From: Glandiceps talaboti
Taxonomy: Eukaryota; Hemichordata; Enteropneusta; Spengelidae
Assembly: GCF_964340395.1 (NCBI RefSeq)
Contig: NC_135566.1
Span: 19,377,297 to 19,441,296 of the forward strand
DNA: 64,000 bases
Direction of reading: 5' to 3'
In this document: piece by piece, positions 37,001-52,000 of the stretch
Position numbering within the stretch: position 1 is the first letter of the stretch
Layout: the number at the start of each line of letters is the position of its first letter
Position numbers and translations under genes: made by a program
Notes under the pieces: generated by a model
What the model was told of the DNA's origin: nothing
Databases searched by the model: none
Seen by the model: only the letters and a program-made list of their open reading frames with translations

Positions 37001-40000
37001 CCCCAACCCTTGTACCAAGATTGTCAAACCTCACCCCACCATACTACACAATATCAAGACGCTGAGACCGCTATCCAGCATGATTATTTCTCTGTTGTGG
37101 AATCTACAATGACAACGCCAACTCTGAGGAAAGTCAGGGAGGAGGATAAGGGATGCAGTCCCATGCCTTGTCCAACCAAGGACATGGCATGTTCTCCACA
37201 CATCCCAGCACCAGCAACACCTGCAAATGTAGGAACAATGACAACTCCCCTAACAACGCCAAGAGTAAAGTAAGTACATATACCAGATATTTCTTATTCA
37301 TACACCAGTCTCTTCTTTTGATGGAGAAACAGACATGTTTGAACAAAGCTTTTGTCCTTCTTCAGTGTCTAAGCTGGATCAGACAGAAAAAGGACAGATT
37401 TTCTTGAACAAAGTAACAGCAAAAGTTTTAAAGAATTTATTAAATCCAAGGCACATTCAACATTAACAAATGTTCCCCACCAGAAGGTATGAAAATTAAT
37501 GCAAATATTGCCTTATTTTACCACTGGCTGTTACTAGGGCTCTCGCACCGAGGTAAAAGTTGTACAATTGATCTGATGTAAACACTGTACAACAAAGATG
37601 AAAAAAACCTATAAAACATGATATATTTTTTTATTATTTGCAGTTATTTAAATGAAGGCACTACTAGTGAGCTAGATGCGTGTCAATTGCAGTGTCAGCT
37701 AGAAGCCATTTCTATTAGCAACGAATTACTGCGTAAAGAAGTAGAAAGCCTAAGAGTTCAGAAATCAGGATACCAGTCCGAGATTCGCCAACAGAAACAC
37801 GATATTTCAGAATTGGAGATGAAAAGAGAAGAAATTGAACAAGAAACAAGGGTTAGTCATCAAAGTTTTAATTTTGTTCGTTTTAATTTTTAGATATATT
37901 GTGTTTCCACTGCTGCTTACCACACACCCAAATGGTAAATAAATCATCCGATTGGTGAAAAGTGCCATGAAAATCCATCATTCACTTCTCCAGATTGGTT
38001 ACATTCCCTTCTACATTGTAAGCTACCCACTGGCCTAGGTGGCAATTTCTCTTAGTACACTAGAATATAGTAACATAGGGAGTCACAATTAACCTACTTC
38101 TATCGACATGCAAATAATTTTATTGTGATGTTACACATGTTAGATATCCTGATTGGCTAGTTCATTCTACTTGTAATATATGCAAAGTCAACAAAATGAC
38201 CCAACATGGTATATCTCACAAGTCTCAAGGACTTTGACATCATATTTGAGTTTGAGATGTATGCGATGTGCACTCTCATAAAGTGCCTTCAATGTTGAGA
38301 TATAGGAACTTTTGGTTAGTTTATAAATTTGCCATTACAAATAAACATAATTATGAAGTCAGTTTAGGACTGTACTAAAAAGTTGACAAGGAATGGGGGA
38401 GCCTGATGCACTACGGGTATGGTGATATGAAAGTTATGTATTATGTACACCATGCACACATCGTTGGGTAACTTTGCAGGAATACATTTGCCAGTCTGGA
38501 AAAAAGAATGGTGGATTTTCACAGAACTTTCCACCAATCTGATGGGTTACTCACCGTGTGGGTGTGTGGCAATTAGTAGCAGTAACACTAAGTATTAGAC
38601 TGAGTGCACTCTTATTATCCAAGAATATTTGGATGTAAAACAAGTTTTCAATATGTCATGTCTTGTGTTAGCCCCAAATCAATATACATACTTACAAAAA
38701 GGTAGATACTATGTATAACATCATTAAGAATAAATTAATTTGATCAGAGTGTGATCAGAGTGTAACTAACGGTGAAGAAAAAACTACTCAGCTTGTTACA
38801 ATAAAATGTGGTAGAGTTTTATGAATATGAGAACTATTATTTAAAATGTCTGTCACTTTCTCTTTTTATCTCATACATTTTGTAGGTAGCATTACAACAT
38901 GATATTAATGATCTTATGGAACAAGTTGGTCAACAGCTAACTCAGATTGGACAATTGGAGCTGACTGGCAAACAGGTATCTAATCTACTTACTAAGTCTA
39001 TGAGAGAAACCCATAAAGTCCCAGAGCTAGGTACCTATGGGATTGGTATGAATGCTCTGTGGTTGTACTTTCATTAGCAAATCCTGTGGTTTACTCTGTG
39101 GTTGTACTTTCATTAGCAAATCTTGTGGTTTACTCTGTGATTGTACTTTCATTAGCAAATCCAGTGGTTTACCCTGTGATTGTACTTTCATTAGCAAATC
39201 CTGTGGTTTACTCTGTGGTTGTACTTTCATTAGCAAAGCAAGTGGTTTACTCTGTGGTTGTACTTTCATTAGCAAATCCAGTGGTTTACTCTGTGATTGT
39301 ACTTTCATTAGCAAATCCAGTGGTTTACTCTGTGATTGTACTTTCATTAGCAAATCCAGTGGTTTACTCTGTGATTGTACTTTCATTAGCAAATCCAGTG
39401 GTTTACTCTGTGATTGTACTTTCATTAGCAAATCCAGTGGTTTACTCTGTGGTTGTACTTTCATTAGCAAATCCAGTGGTTTACCCTGTGATTGTACTTT
39501 CATTAGCAAATCCTGTGGTTTACTCTGTGGTTGTACTTTCATTAGCAAAGCAAGTGGTTTACTCTGTGGTTGTACTTTCATTAGCAAATCCAGTGGTTTA
39601 CTCTGTGGTTATACTTTCATTAGCAAATTCAGTGGTTTACCCTATGATTGTACTTTCATTAGCAAATCCAGTGGTTTACTCTGTGGTTATACTTTCATTA
39701 GCAAATCCAGTGGTTTACTCTGTGGTTGTACTTTCATTAGCAAATCCAGTGGTTTACTCTGTGGTTGTACTTTCATTAGCAAATCCAGTGGTTTACTCTG
39801 TGGTTGTACTTTCATTAGCAAATCCAGTGGTTTACTCTGTGATTGTACTTTCATTAGCAAATCCAGTGGTTTACTCTGTGGTTGTACTTTCATTAGCAAA
39901 TCCAGTGGTTTACTCTGTGGTTGTACTTTCATTAGCAAATCCAGTGGTTTACTCTGTGGTTGTACTTTCATTAGCAAATCCAGTGGTTTACTCTGTGGTT

Positions 40001-43000
40001 GTACTTTCATTAGCAAATCCAGTGGTTTACTCTGTGGTTGTACTTTCACAAGCAAAGCCTGTGGAAGTCTAACAGACACCCTCAGTGACACCTACATGTT
40101 ATTGGGTTGTTATTATTGCATAATTCATGTCCATCTGAAACAGCAAATTTCATTAAAAAACCATGACTGTGATTTCTTTGCTATATGATTTCTTATACAT
40201 AGAATGCCCACACTCAATTGCATATGGTTTTATGCAATAATGTTTTCGCTATTGCATGACAGTGCAAATGTAACTATGCAAACACAGAGATGCAAGTAAT
40301 CACTGACGTGATACACATTTTTTTTTATGTTATACTAGCGGGTAAAAATGGATTTTATTCACTTCAAGACATATACTTGTTGTCATGTATATTTACAATT
40401 CTTTAATAGTGTAATTTATGTGATAACTTACAGTAGTGTGCCCTCTGATGGCCTGTGTGAAATCTTCAGTGCTTTTGTTCTCCAAATTCAATGTTACATC
40501 AAAAGCCTTGAGTTATTAACTTAGCTCACACACCTGTAGTCAAAGGACCAACATTTGGTATAGTGTAATCAGAGTTTGATTGCTTGTTATTACAGAAAGA
40601 TGAAATGATATCGGAGTTAAAATCTATGAATACAAGCAATGAGGACAAGTACAAGAAAGAACTGACAAATTTACAGGAAGATTTGAGAAGGGGATACAAA
40701 CATTACAAACAAGAGGTACTTTTGACTTGCTCAAGTCTCCAGACTTTTTTCATTCTTTATTTGAATAAGATATTTTTAAAAAAATGTGTTCTTTCATGTG
40801 AAATGATAACCAGACTGAGGGATTGCGAAATAGTCAGGTGAATGCATATAGCCCTTGGGAGACCACTAGACAGTAACAGTCAGGTGAATGTATTTAGCCC
40901 TTGGGAGACTGCTAGACAGTAACAGTCAGGTGAATGCATATAGCCCTTGAGAGACCACTAGACAGTAACAGTCAGGTGAATGCATATAGCCCTTGGGAGA
41001 CCACTAGACAGTAACAGTCAGGTGAATGCATATAGCCCTTGGGAGACTGCTAGACAGTAACAGTCAGGTGAATGCATATAGCCCTTGGGAGACCACTAGA
41101 CAGTAACAGTCAGGTGAATGCATATAGCCCTTGGGAGACCACTAGACAGTAACAGTCAGGTGAATGCATATAGCCCTTGGGAGACTGCTAGACAGTAACA
41201 GTCAGGTGAATGCATATAGCCCTTGGGAGACTGCTAGACAGTAACAGTCAGGTGAATGCATATAGCCCTTGGGAGACTGCTAGACAGTAACAGTCAGGTG
41301 AATGCATATAGCCCTTGGGAGACCACTAGACAGTAACAGTCAGGTGAATGCATATAGCCGTTGGGAGACTGCTAGACAGTAACAGTCAGGTGAATGCATA
41401 TAGCCCTTGAGAGACTGCTAGACAGTAACAGTCAGGTGAATGCATATAGCCCTTGGGAGACCACTAGACAGTAACAGTCAGGTGAATGCATATAGCCCTT
41501 GGGAGACCACTAGACAGTAACAGTCAGGTGAATGCATATAGCCCTTGGGAGACCACTAGACAGTAACAGTCAGGTGAATGCATATAGCCCTTGGGAGACT
41601 ACTAGACAGTAACAGTCAGGTGAATGCATATAGCCCTTGGGAGACTGCTAGACAGTAACAGTCAGGTGAATGCATATAGCCCTTGGGAGACTACTAGACA
41701 GTAACAGTCAGGTGAATGCATATAGCCCTTGGGAGACTGCTAGACAGTAACAGTCAGGTGAATGCATATAGCCCTTGGGAGACTGCTAGACAGTAACAGT
41801 CAGGTGAATGCATATAGCCCTTGGGAGACTACTAGACAGTAACAGTCAGGTGAATGCATATAGCCCTTGGGAGACCACTAGACAGTAACAGTCAGGTGAA
41901 TGCATATAGCCCTTGGGAGACTACTAGACAGTAACAGTCAGGTGAATGCATATAGCCCTTGGGAGACTGCTAGACAGTAACAGTCAGGTGAATGCATATA
42001 GCCCTTGGGAGACTACTAGACAGTAACAGTCAGGTGAATGCATATAGCCCTTGGGAGACTGCTAGACAGTAACAGTCAGGTGAATGCATATAGCCCTTGG
42101 GAGACTGCTAGACAGTAACAGTCAGGTGAATGCATATAGCCCTTGGGAGACTACTAGACAGTAACAGTCAGGTGAATGCATATAGCCCTTGAGAGACTGC
42201 TAGACAGTAACAGTCAGGTGAATGCATATAGCCCTTGGGAGACTACTAGACAGTAACAGTCAGGTGAATGCATATAGCCGTTGGGAGACTGCTAGACAGT
42301 AACAGTCAGGTGAATGCATCACACACCCTTGGGAGACTGCTAGACAGTAACAGTCAGGTGAATGCATATAGCCCTTGGGAGACCACTAGACAGTAACAGT
42401 CAGGTGAATGCATATAGCCGTTGGGAGACTGCTAGACAGTAACAGTCAGGTGAATGCATATAGCCCTTGGGAGACTGCTAGACAGTAATAGTCAGGTGAA
42501 TGCATTTAGCCCTTGGGAGACCACTAGACAGTAACAAAAAAAGAGTTGAGGACATTTTCCTTTACAAAACTGAAAATGAATACAACTTCAAAACATTTGA
42601 AGATAATAATTCTTAAAAAATATTGTCCCTTGGCAGATATTCCTGAGAGCAGATAAACACTAGCTTTAGTCTCCTCCCCGTCCAAATATACTGACAATGG
42701 ATGGTTGAAACTCTATTACTTATTATATTATACCAGTTTATTGATATTGCAAATCAAGAGATCTGATTGGTCAAGACATCAACTAAGTGTTTGTTTTGGC
42801 CAGTTTATTTGGTATACTCATTCTGACACTCATTCGTATATGTTGTCAGCTGGTCAAAACCTTGAGGTATAGCATCCCAAGGGAGTGGTTTATTGTATGT
42901 GTTCTATTACATGTCTATTATACAAACCTTGTTTGAGATGACATGAACACTAATAGTCTAGATGCTTACACTTGTAGTTAATTTGGGCCACAACTTGTCT

Positions 43001-46000
43001 CAACTCACACCTAGATTTAATCTGATTAAAATCCGATGTATTGTACACTTTGCAATTTCTTTTTGGCTGTTACGTTTACTATCGTTTGTTCAAATTGTGA
43101 GTGCTTGTTACATACATCTGACACAACAGCATAGGCATTCCTGTACCAAATCTAAGCGCTGAGTTAATTCACTCAACGAATGAGAGCATGTCATGTGCTG
43201 AAACATACATATAACTAGCAATTTTTACTGACCAAGTGATGCTCTGTTAACAGGGTGAAAGCTAATCAAAACTTTTGGAAACACTTTGAGTTGAGTTTTG
43301 TTGACACCATCCAGTTTTCATAACTGTTTTTAACTTGTAATATTACATCATTTCACTTTCCAACAGATTTTGGATATGAAAAAGGAATACAGTCATCAGG
43401 AATCCTATACTGAGGTTTGTGCAAGAGTGGAGGAACTTGAAGCCGAGTTAAAGATGTACAGAGAAGAGACCGAATTATTTCAACAACTTAGAACAACCAT
43501 GGTAAGGCTGGCTTTCAAAAACATTTCAAGTAAAATTATTTCTTTGATTTGCCTATACAGACCCTCCACCAACATGTAGGGTGTATGATTTGCTTATACA
43601 GACCCTCCACCAATATAGAGGGTCTATGATTTGCCTATACAGACCTTCCACCAATATAGAGGGTCTATGATTTGCCTATACAGACCCTCCACCAATATAG
43701 AGGGTCTATGATTTGCCTATACAGACCCTCCACCAATATAGAGGGTCTATGATTTGCCTATACAGACCTTCCACCAACATGAAGGATCTATGATTTGCTT
43801 ATACACACCCTCCACCAACATGGAGGGTCTATGATTTGCCTATACAGACCTTCCACCAATATAGAGGGTCTATGATTTGCCTATACAGACCTTCCACCAA
43901 TATAGAGGGTCTATGATTTGCCTATACAGACCCTCCACCAATATAGAGGGTCTATGATTTGCCTATACAGACCCTCCACCAATATAGAGGGTCTATGATT
44001 TGCCTATACAGACCTTCCACCAACATGAAGGATCTATGATTTGCTTATACACACCCTCCACCAATATAGAGGATCTATGATTTGCCTATACAGACCTTCC
44101 ACCAACATAGAGGGTCTATGATTTGCCTATACAGACCTTCCACCAATATAGAGGGTCTATGATTTGCCTATACAGACCTTCCACCAACATAGAGGGTCTA
44201 TGATTTGCCTATACAGACCTTCCACCAACATGAAGGATCTATGATTTGCTTATACAGACCTTCCACCAATATGGAGGATCTATGATTTGCTTATACAGAC
44301 CCTCCACCAACATAGAGGGTCTATGATTTGCTTATACAGACCCTCCACCAACATGGAGGATCTATGATTTGCCTATACAGACCTTCCACCAATATAGAGG
44401 GTCTATGATTTGCTTATACAGACCTTCCACCAACATAGAGGGTCTATGATTTGCCTATACAGACCTTCCACCAACATAGAGGGTCTATGATTTGCCTATA
44501 CAGACCTTCCACCAATATAGAGGGTCTATGATTTGCCTATACAGACCTTCCACCAACATAGAGGGTCTATGATTTGCCTATACACACCCTCCACCAACAT
44601 GGAGGGTCTATGATTTGCCTATACAGACCCTCCACCAATATAGAGGATCTATGATTTGCTTATACAGACCCTCCACCAACATGGAGGATCTATGATTTGC
44701 CTATACAGACCCTCCACCAACATGGAGGATCTATGATTTACTTATACAGACCTTCCACCAATATAGAGGGTCTATGATTTGCTTATACAGACCTTCCACC
44801 AACATAGAGGGTCTATGATTTGCCTATACAGACCTTCCACCAACATAGAGGGTCTATGATTTGCCTATACAGACCTTCCACCAATATAGAGGGTCTATGA
44901 TTTGCTTATACAGACCTTCCACCAATATAGAGGGTCTATGATTTGCCTATACAGACCTTCCACCAACATGAAGGATCTATGATTTGCTTATACAGACCTT
45001 CCACCAACATAGAGGGTCTATGATTTGCTTATACAGACCCTCCACCAACATGGAGGATCTATGATTTGCTTATACAGACCTTCCACCAATATAGAGGGTG
45101 TATGATTTGCTTATACAGACCTTCCACCAACATAGAGGATCTATGATTTGCTTATACAGACCCTCCACCAATATAGAGGGTGTATGATTTGCTTATACAG
45201 ACCTTCCACCAATATAGAGGGTCTATGATTTGCTTATACAGACCTTCCACCAACATGGAGGATCTATGATTTGCTTATACAGACCCTCCATCAATATAGA
45301 GGGTGTATGATTTGCTTATACAGACCCTCCACCAACATGGAGGGTCTATGATTTGCTTATACAGACCCTCCACTAACATGGAGGGTCTATGACTTGCTTA
45401 TACAGATAGTTTCATTTTTTCATTTTCATAAATGTTTTTGACCATTTTCCTCACTACACCATCTTTTTTACTTCCACCCACCAGGTATCAAAAGCAACCA
45501 AGATGAAGGAAGAATTTGAGGCACTGAAGAAAGTACAATTCTATCTCCTAATGAAAGACGAAAGTCTTAAAGAAAAGGTACATGTTTTGTTTCCATTCAG
45601 ATTGTTTGCTTTAGGCTTCATTAACTATAGTAAATACTTTGAATGCCATCCTTGGTATTCACGTAGGGTGATGGTCTATACTGTAACCATGACTACAGAA
45701 CTTGTTGGGCTTTGCATTTTTATCAAGTTTCTGACAAAAGTTTCATTCAAAGCAAAAGTTTTATGCTCCATCGAAAAAAATCCTTGTTTATCTTTTTACG
45801 AAGATTTTTTGAAACTGATCAGGTCTTTTATTTTACTTTTAGTGGGGGGTCATTTAATACCATCATTTATAGTAGAACCATTTAAATTTTGCAAGGCTTT
45901 CTACTTTTTGTAGAAATCATCTCACTAGTTGAGTAAGTTGAGTTCATATTCCTAGTTTTAATCCTGGGCAGCCATTTATAGGCCTCTGAAAGAGCTAATC

Positions 46001-49000
46001 TTTCATACATAATGTGAGATGCAACTCAAGTTATACAGTTTTTGTGAATCTGCATTGCAATGTGTGCATAACTGTAATGATTTGGCATTGTTCATTGTTA
46101 TATACCACTAGCCTCTTTATGACAGCCTGTGTAACTTGACAGACACAGCACACAGAATTGTGTCCCTTACTTTGTGTCAACGATGTCCACTGAACAGTGT
46201 GACTGTACACTGTATATGTTAATCAGCGGAGTGATTTGCTTACTTTTAATTTCTTCAATACTAGTCGTTTGAATGAGCAATCACTTTATCACCACATTTC
46301 TAATTTGGATAATTTGATTTGCATGATAGGAGTACAATCTATCTGAACAGGAAACAAATCTAGAAAGACAAGTAACAGAAGTTGAGCAGAAAATGAAAAC
46401 TTCTGAAGAAGGAATGAAGAAATTGAAGAGTGTTACATTAAACTATGAAGATACATTAGCTCAGTTATTTGAAGCTACGACTGAAATAGCTAACTTGGTG
46501 TCAGAGGTCAATGCTCACAAAGAAGGTAATAACTGTTTTTTATTTCGTTCAACCAAGGAGGTCTTGTTATGAATGAGCAGACAAACAAACTGTCATACCA
46601 TGTGTATGTTGAAAGGGAACACCACTCCAGGAAATAAATGCACTCTCTTAAACTTTAGGTTCCTTAGAGTAATTTCATGATTTCGCATAAAATTTCATAT
46701 AATTGCCAAAAAAATACCAAAGTGAAACTTGTTTCACATCTATGGTCCAGTGTTGCCTCATGGGAGTTAACAGACATACATTATGTATTAGATGAACAAT
46801 GCATATTCATGATTGATTATCTATAGGTAATAGGGAATCATGAATATTTATTGTTCATCTAATACATATAAACTGACTTTTTAAATAAACAAACCTATAA
46901 CATGTAATATTATCATACATACCTATGCCGGGATCAATCAATCGTTCTTGATGGCGTTTAGTGCGAAATGTCACTTCTGATATGGAACATTAAACGTCAT
47001 GATATTCACGTTAAACGTCATGAGAAAACACCTGATTAGACAAACACATCAATTCTAAACATAAACAAACATTTTTAAAAATGGCGACCGATCTTCGATA
47101 TTGAATTTAGCGATATCGCGTATGCCACAACACTGGGGAATTTTCAAAACATTGAAATTTTGACGAAAATATCCATACCCAAATGATACTATTTATGATT
47201 GTAAATTCATAACAACATTGTACAGGTACATACATTTTGCAATGGTATCGCGGGCACATGTATGACTGTATTAGCCATCCACTGACGCAAAGTGTGTATG
47301 CTACCCATACCACACTATGGTACTGCAGTAGTTACGCTTGCAAGCGACCATCTAGTTTTATTAACATATTAAAGCATTTTCTGAAACTTTTAGAGAACTT
47401 ACTCTAATACAATATAGTATTTCGAAATAATTATGGAAAGTTACACCAAAATCTGATGAAAATTGATGATTGTTGGAGCAGGTTGAGCATGGTCAGCGAA
47501 CTATGTGTACGTGTATGTCAACTGATAACAAGTTGTGTGATACACTAAGCACACTGCATAGTAAGCCATGCTCTTTTTATTTTTGTAATTTCCCTTTGAA
47601 CTCCTTGGCATAGCCATATGATAAATCAGTTATTACCTGATATCACCTCATCATTTGTTGTATCACCGTTCGTGCAGTTTCTGTAATGTGACACTCGCCT
47701 ATCAACTTTACAGAAACTGCACTCACGGCGTTATGACGAATGAAAAGGTGATATCGGGTAATAACCTCATAGTATACACTGATCTCAGCTCATTCATTTT
47801 TCTTCTTCTGTGAACTTAGAGTTGGAGATTGCAACAGCTGAAGCAGAGAGACTCGAGACTGAAAATATTGAAGTCAAAGAATCAATGGAGAATCAGCGTT
47901 TAGAGTGGGACAAAGTTGTACAGGCACAGGAATGTGAGACAAATGAAATGAGGCAGAGAGCAGAAACAGCAGAAGAACAAGTCCAATCAATGAACACATT
48001 CATTGAAGAGGAATTTAAAAGGTAATTTAAAGCAATGACAAGAGTCTGGGCCGGGTGTAACCCCCAACAACAAGAGTCTGGGTAACTAAGACTAAGGGCA
48101 GCCCTACTTTTGATTTTCATGACACAACCGACATTATATTCCTTCAGTCTAGCAGAATAATAAAGATTTGATGCCCTCTACGACAGGATTAGCAAAACTT
48201 GTGTGATTGTAAGAACCCCATAAGGATGTATCCGTATGAAAATGATCATTTTTTGCTGAAATTTGGGAAATTTAATACAAGAACTACAAGAAATGGTTCA
48301 AAGTTTACTTTTTATTTTAGTTGTTATTTCTTTGTCATTCGGAACGTTAATATAATATATCATTATTATCATCTACACATGCTCTTCATTTTTTATCCTT
48401 TTTTAACCAATGGGTCCGCAGCCAAAAATCAGCGCCCTCAGTGGCGATCACTATTTCAACCTGTTTCTGTACTGCTTATGGATAATATCAACCTCTAGTT
48501 CAAATGTACAATGTCTAATTTTCGGTATTTTTACAATTTTAAGTGAATATGTTGTGGTTGTCTGATTGAACAATGATACTCCAGTTACAACTTGTACAGT
48601 TTTAACATGGTGATAGATTCAACACCACGCTTTCGCTCAGGATTTAAACATGTTGCTACATTACCTACAGATAATGTTGATCCCTAATTAACAGATCTGA
48701 TATCTTTTTACAAGTAATTGATCAAGTTTTGATGAAAAAAAATGTGCCAGTTACAGCTAGTGTGGGTTTAACATGTTTGTGACTCAAAACTGAAGTAAAT
48801 TTCATTTTCAGTTTTGAAGAATACATGATCAGAGTAAAGAGTGAAAACCAGAATCTGAAAGGTCTTCTAGAAGAAAAGGAAGAGTTCATCCTAAAACAAG
48901 CTGCTGAACTTGAAGAAAAGAGAAATATTGAAGAGAAATACGAGACATTGGAAGGAAGATACCAAGATCTTCAAGAAAAATACCAGTGTCTTCAAGAACA

Positions 49001-52000
49001 GATGGAGGTAGTTTATTAAGTTGCTGAAGTTCCAGTGTGTCAGTTGAGGGGTGGAGGGACAGGAAGTGTCAGTTGAGAGGTAGAGGGACAGAAAGTGTCA
49101 GTTGAGGGGTGGAGGGACAGGAAGTGTCAGTTGAGGGGGGAGGGACAGGAAGTGTCAATTGAGGGGTGGAGGGACAAGAAGTGATGATTGAGGGGTGGAG
49201 GGACAGGAAGTGTCAGTTGAGGGGGGTGGGAAAGCAAGTGATGATTGAAATTACTAATATTTCAGTGACTTATGGGATGACAAGTGACAATTGGTGGTGG
49301 GGTGGGGGGAGAGGTAGAGTATTCCACTTCTCAAAGTTAGACTGTGGGGGGCATGGGAGGGGGGATTAGAGTTGTAGGGACAAGGGAATGTGATTGTTTA
49401 AATCACATTCCAGTGGGTTTTAAAGTGTCAAGTGGTTTGGAGGGGGGGGGGGTGAATGTTGGTGTTGCATAGAATCAGGTTTTCAGGTGTAGATTTAATT
49501 GGTTTGTAACAAATTGAAAATGTAGATAGATATTAATACACTTTGGTTACTCAGCTATCATATACATGCCTGTTTCACTTGTTTATCATATGACTTTTTA
49601 AAAAGTCAAGAATTAGAAATTTGCAAAATTGTTTGGAAATATTTCAGTTATATATACCCGGTAGCTATTTAGCTTGGGCTTTAACAATATTACAAACCTA
49701 TAGGAGAGTAGAGAAGTACAACATAAACATATTCAATGATGATAACAAAGGTATAGATTCCATGATGGTCTTATAGACACATCTAAGAGGAGCTGAACCC
49801 TTGCTGTGTGCCACGGTATTCTAGGTGTAATTCCATGAAGAGGGGACATAGCCAAAATCTCCACACGACTTGAATGTAGGCTATTTTTTTTGGTGAGACG
49901 TACAGAGCACTTGTAGACATTTGTCTTTTTTTGTCATTTAAACTCTTGACGAATGACTGGTATATTGAAAATATATGGTTGCAATAGATACCTTTTAGTT
50001 TCAACAGACTAAAACAGAAGTATTATTCAAATCCCACATGTACACGTAGCCAATTAAAATCTACCTTACACTGTTACAGTTAACACTCCAGGATTGGTGT
50101 TGAAACCAAAACCACCAAAATAGTAACAATTACATTGTTCCTTGCATTTAAGCTCTGTTCAAATAGAGTGTTCTGAAATACTGTACCATTATAAATTTCG
50201 GCATAAGATGCGTTCTCATTGGTTGAGTGGGTTACTCAGTGCACATGATTTGAATGTCAACTCCTGTCAAATGAAGCAAGAAGGTGATCACTCATGGAAC
50301 AGAAAAGAACAAACAATAAACTTGAGGACTTAGAGCTAAATTTAAAAAAATTACACCGAATTCACTACATCCGATTTTAATCAGATTGGTTTATGAAGTG
50401 AGCCAGCTGTATTTGACATCAGCATTTTGTTGTCTCTGGTTTTTATAGACTGTACAGGAACAGAACAAAGACAGTTTAGATTTCTTAGAAGTGGAAAGAA
50501 AGATGCTGGCAGAATCCCTTAAAGAAACAGAAGAGAAACTGCAAGTTGATGATTTGGAGTTGGCACGGCAACGTGTCAAGGTTTTTGAGAAAACTGAAGA
50601 ATGCTGTCAACTTACTTGTACAGTTGAACAACTTGGGTAAGACAACAATCTTGTTAAATAAAGTCATGAATTAGTTACATTCATAGAGTGCCCATGGTAA
50701 CATTGTTTACAGATTGATTACATTTAGGGTGTCCATGGTAACATTGTTTACAGATTGATTATATTTAGGGTGTCCATGGTAACATTGTTTTCTGATTGAT
50801 TACATTTAGGGTGTCCATGGTAACATTGTTTACAGATTGATTACATTTAGGGTGTCCATGGTAACATTGTTTACTGATTGATTACATTTAGGGTGTCCAT
50901 GGTAACATTGTTTACAGATTGATTACATTTAGAGTGTCCATGGTAACATTGTTTACAGATTGATTACATTTAGGGTGTCCATGGTAACATTGTTTACTGA
51001 TTGGTTATATTTAGGGTGTCCATGGTAACATTGTTTACTGATTGATTACATTTAGGGTGTCCATGGTAACATTGTTTTCTGATTGGTTATATTTAGGGTG
51101 TCCATGGTAACATTGTTTACTGATTGATTACATTAAGGGTGTCCATGATAACATTGTTTACAGATTGATTATAGGGTGTCCATGGTAACATTGTTTACTG
51201 ATTGATTACATTAAGGGTGTCCATGGTAACATTGTTTACTGATTGATTACATTAAGGGTGTCCATGGTAACATTGTTTACTGATTGATTACATTTAGGGT
51301 GTCCATGGTAACATTGTTTACTGATTGATTACATTAAGGGTGTCCATGGTAACATTGTTTACTGATTGATTACATTTAGGGTGTCCATGGTAACATTGTT
51401 TACAGATTGATTACATTTAGAGTGCCCATGGTAACATTGTTTACTGATTGGTTACATTTAGGGTGTCCATGGTAACATTGTTTACAGATTGATTACATTT
51501 AGAGTGTCCATGGTAACATTGTTTTCTGAATGGTTACATTTAGGGTGTCCATGGTAACATTGTTTACAGATTGATTACATTTAGAGTGCCCATGGTAACA
51601 TTGTTTACAGATTGATTACATTTAGAGTGCCCATGGTAACATTGTTTACAGATTGATTACATTTAGGGTGTCCATGGTAACATTGTTTACAGATTGATTA
51701 CATTTAGAGTGCCCATGGTAACATTGTTTACAGATTGATTACATTTAGAGTGTCTTTTCTTACAGAATGCAATTACAGGATTGTCAATTGGAATTAGACA
51801 GGATCAAGATAAATGCACAATGGATGTTATATAAACAATCCAATGAAAACAACCTAGCTGCAGCTGAAATAGCTAACCTAAGAGAAGAAACCATTCGAAT
51901 GACCCAAATTCTCAAGGATACACTTGGTCAGCATAAGGTGAGTTGTTTAAACATGTCATAGAGATGGTACTGTAGTATTTCCACCATTATCACTTATTCT

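Noticed and set aside
39027-40188. Long frames with 13-residue repeats on both strands (up to 378 codons)
   Set aside because: They arise from a stop-free 39-bp unit and lie inside a SPAG5 intron. The in-phase read-through from the preceding exon stops at about 39078.
40833-45405. CRISPR-like regular direct repeats
   Set aside because: Head-to-tail minisatellites without unique spacers, in introns of an animal gene.
45503-45913. 136-codon frame
   Set aside because: It begins inside a real SPAG5 exon and runs past its donor at 45578 into intron.
48199-48498. 99-codon frame in SPAG5 intron
   Set aside because: Runs into a family A dispersed repeat and shows no coding features.
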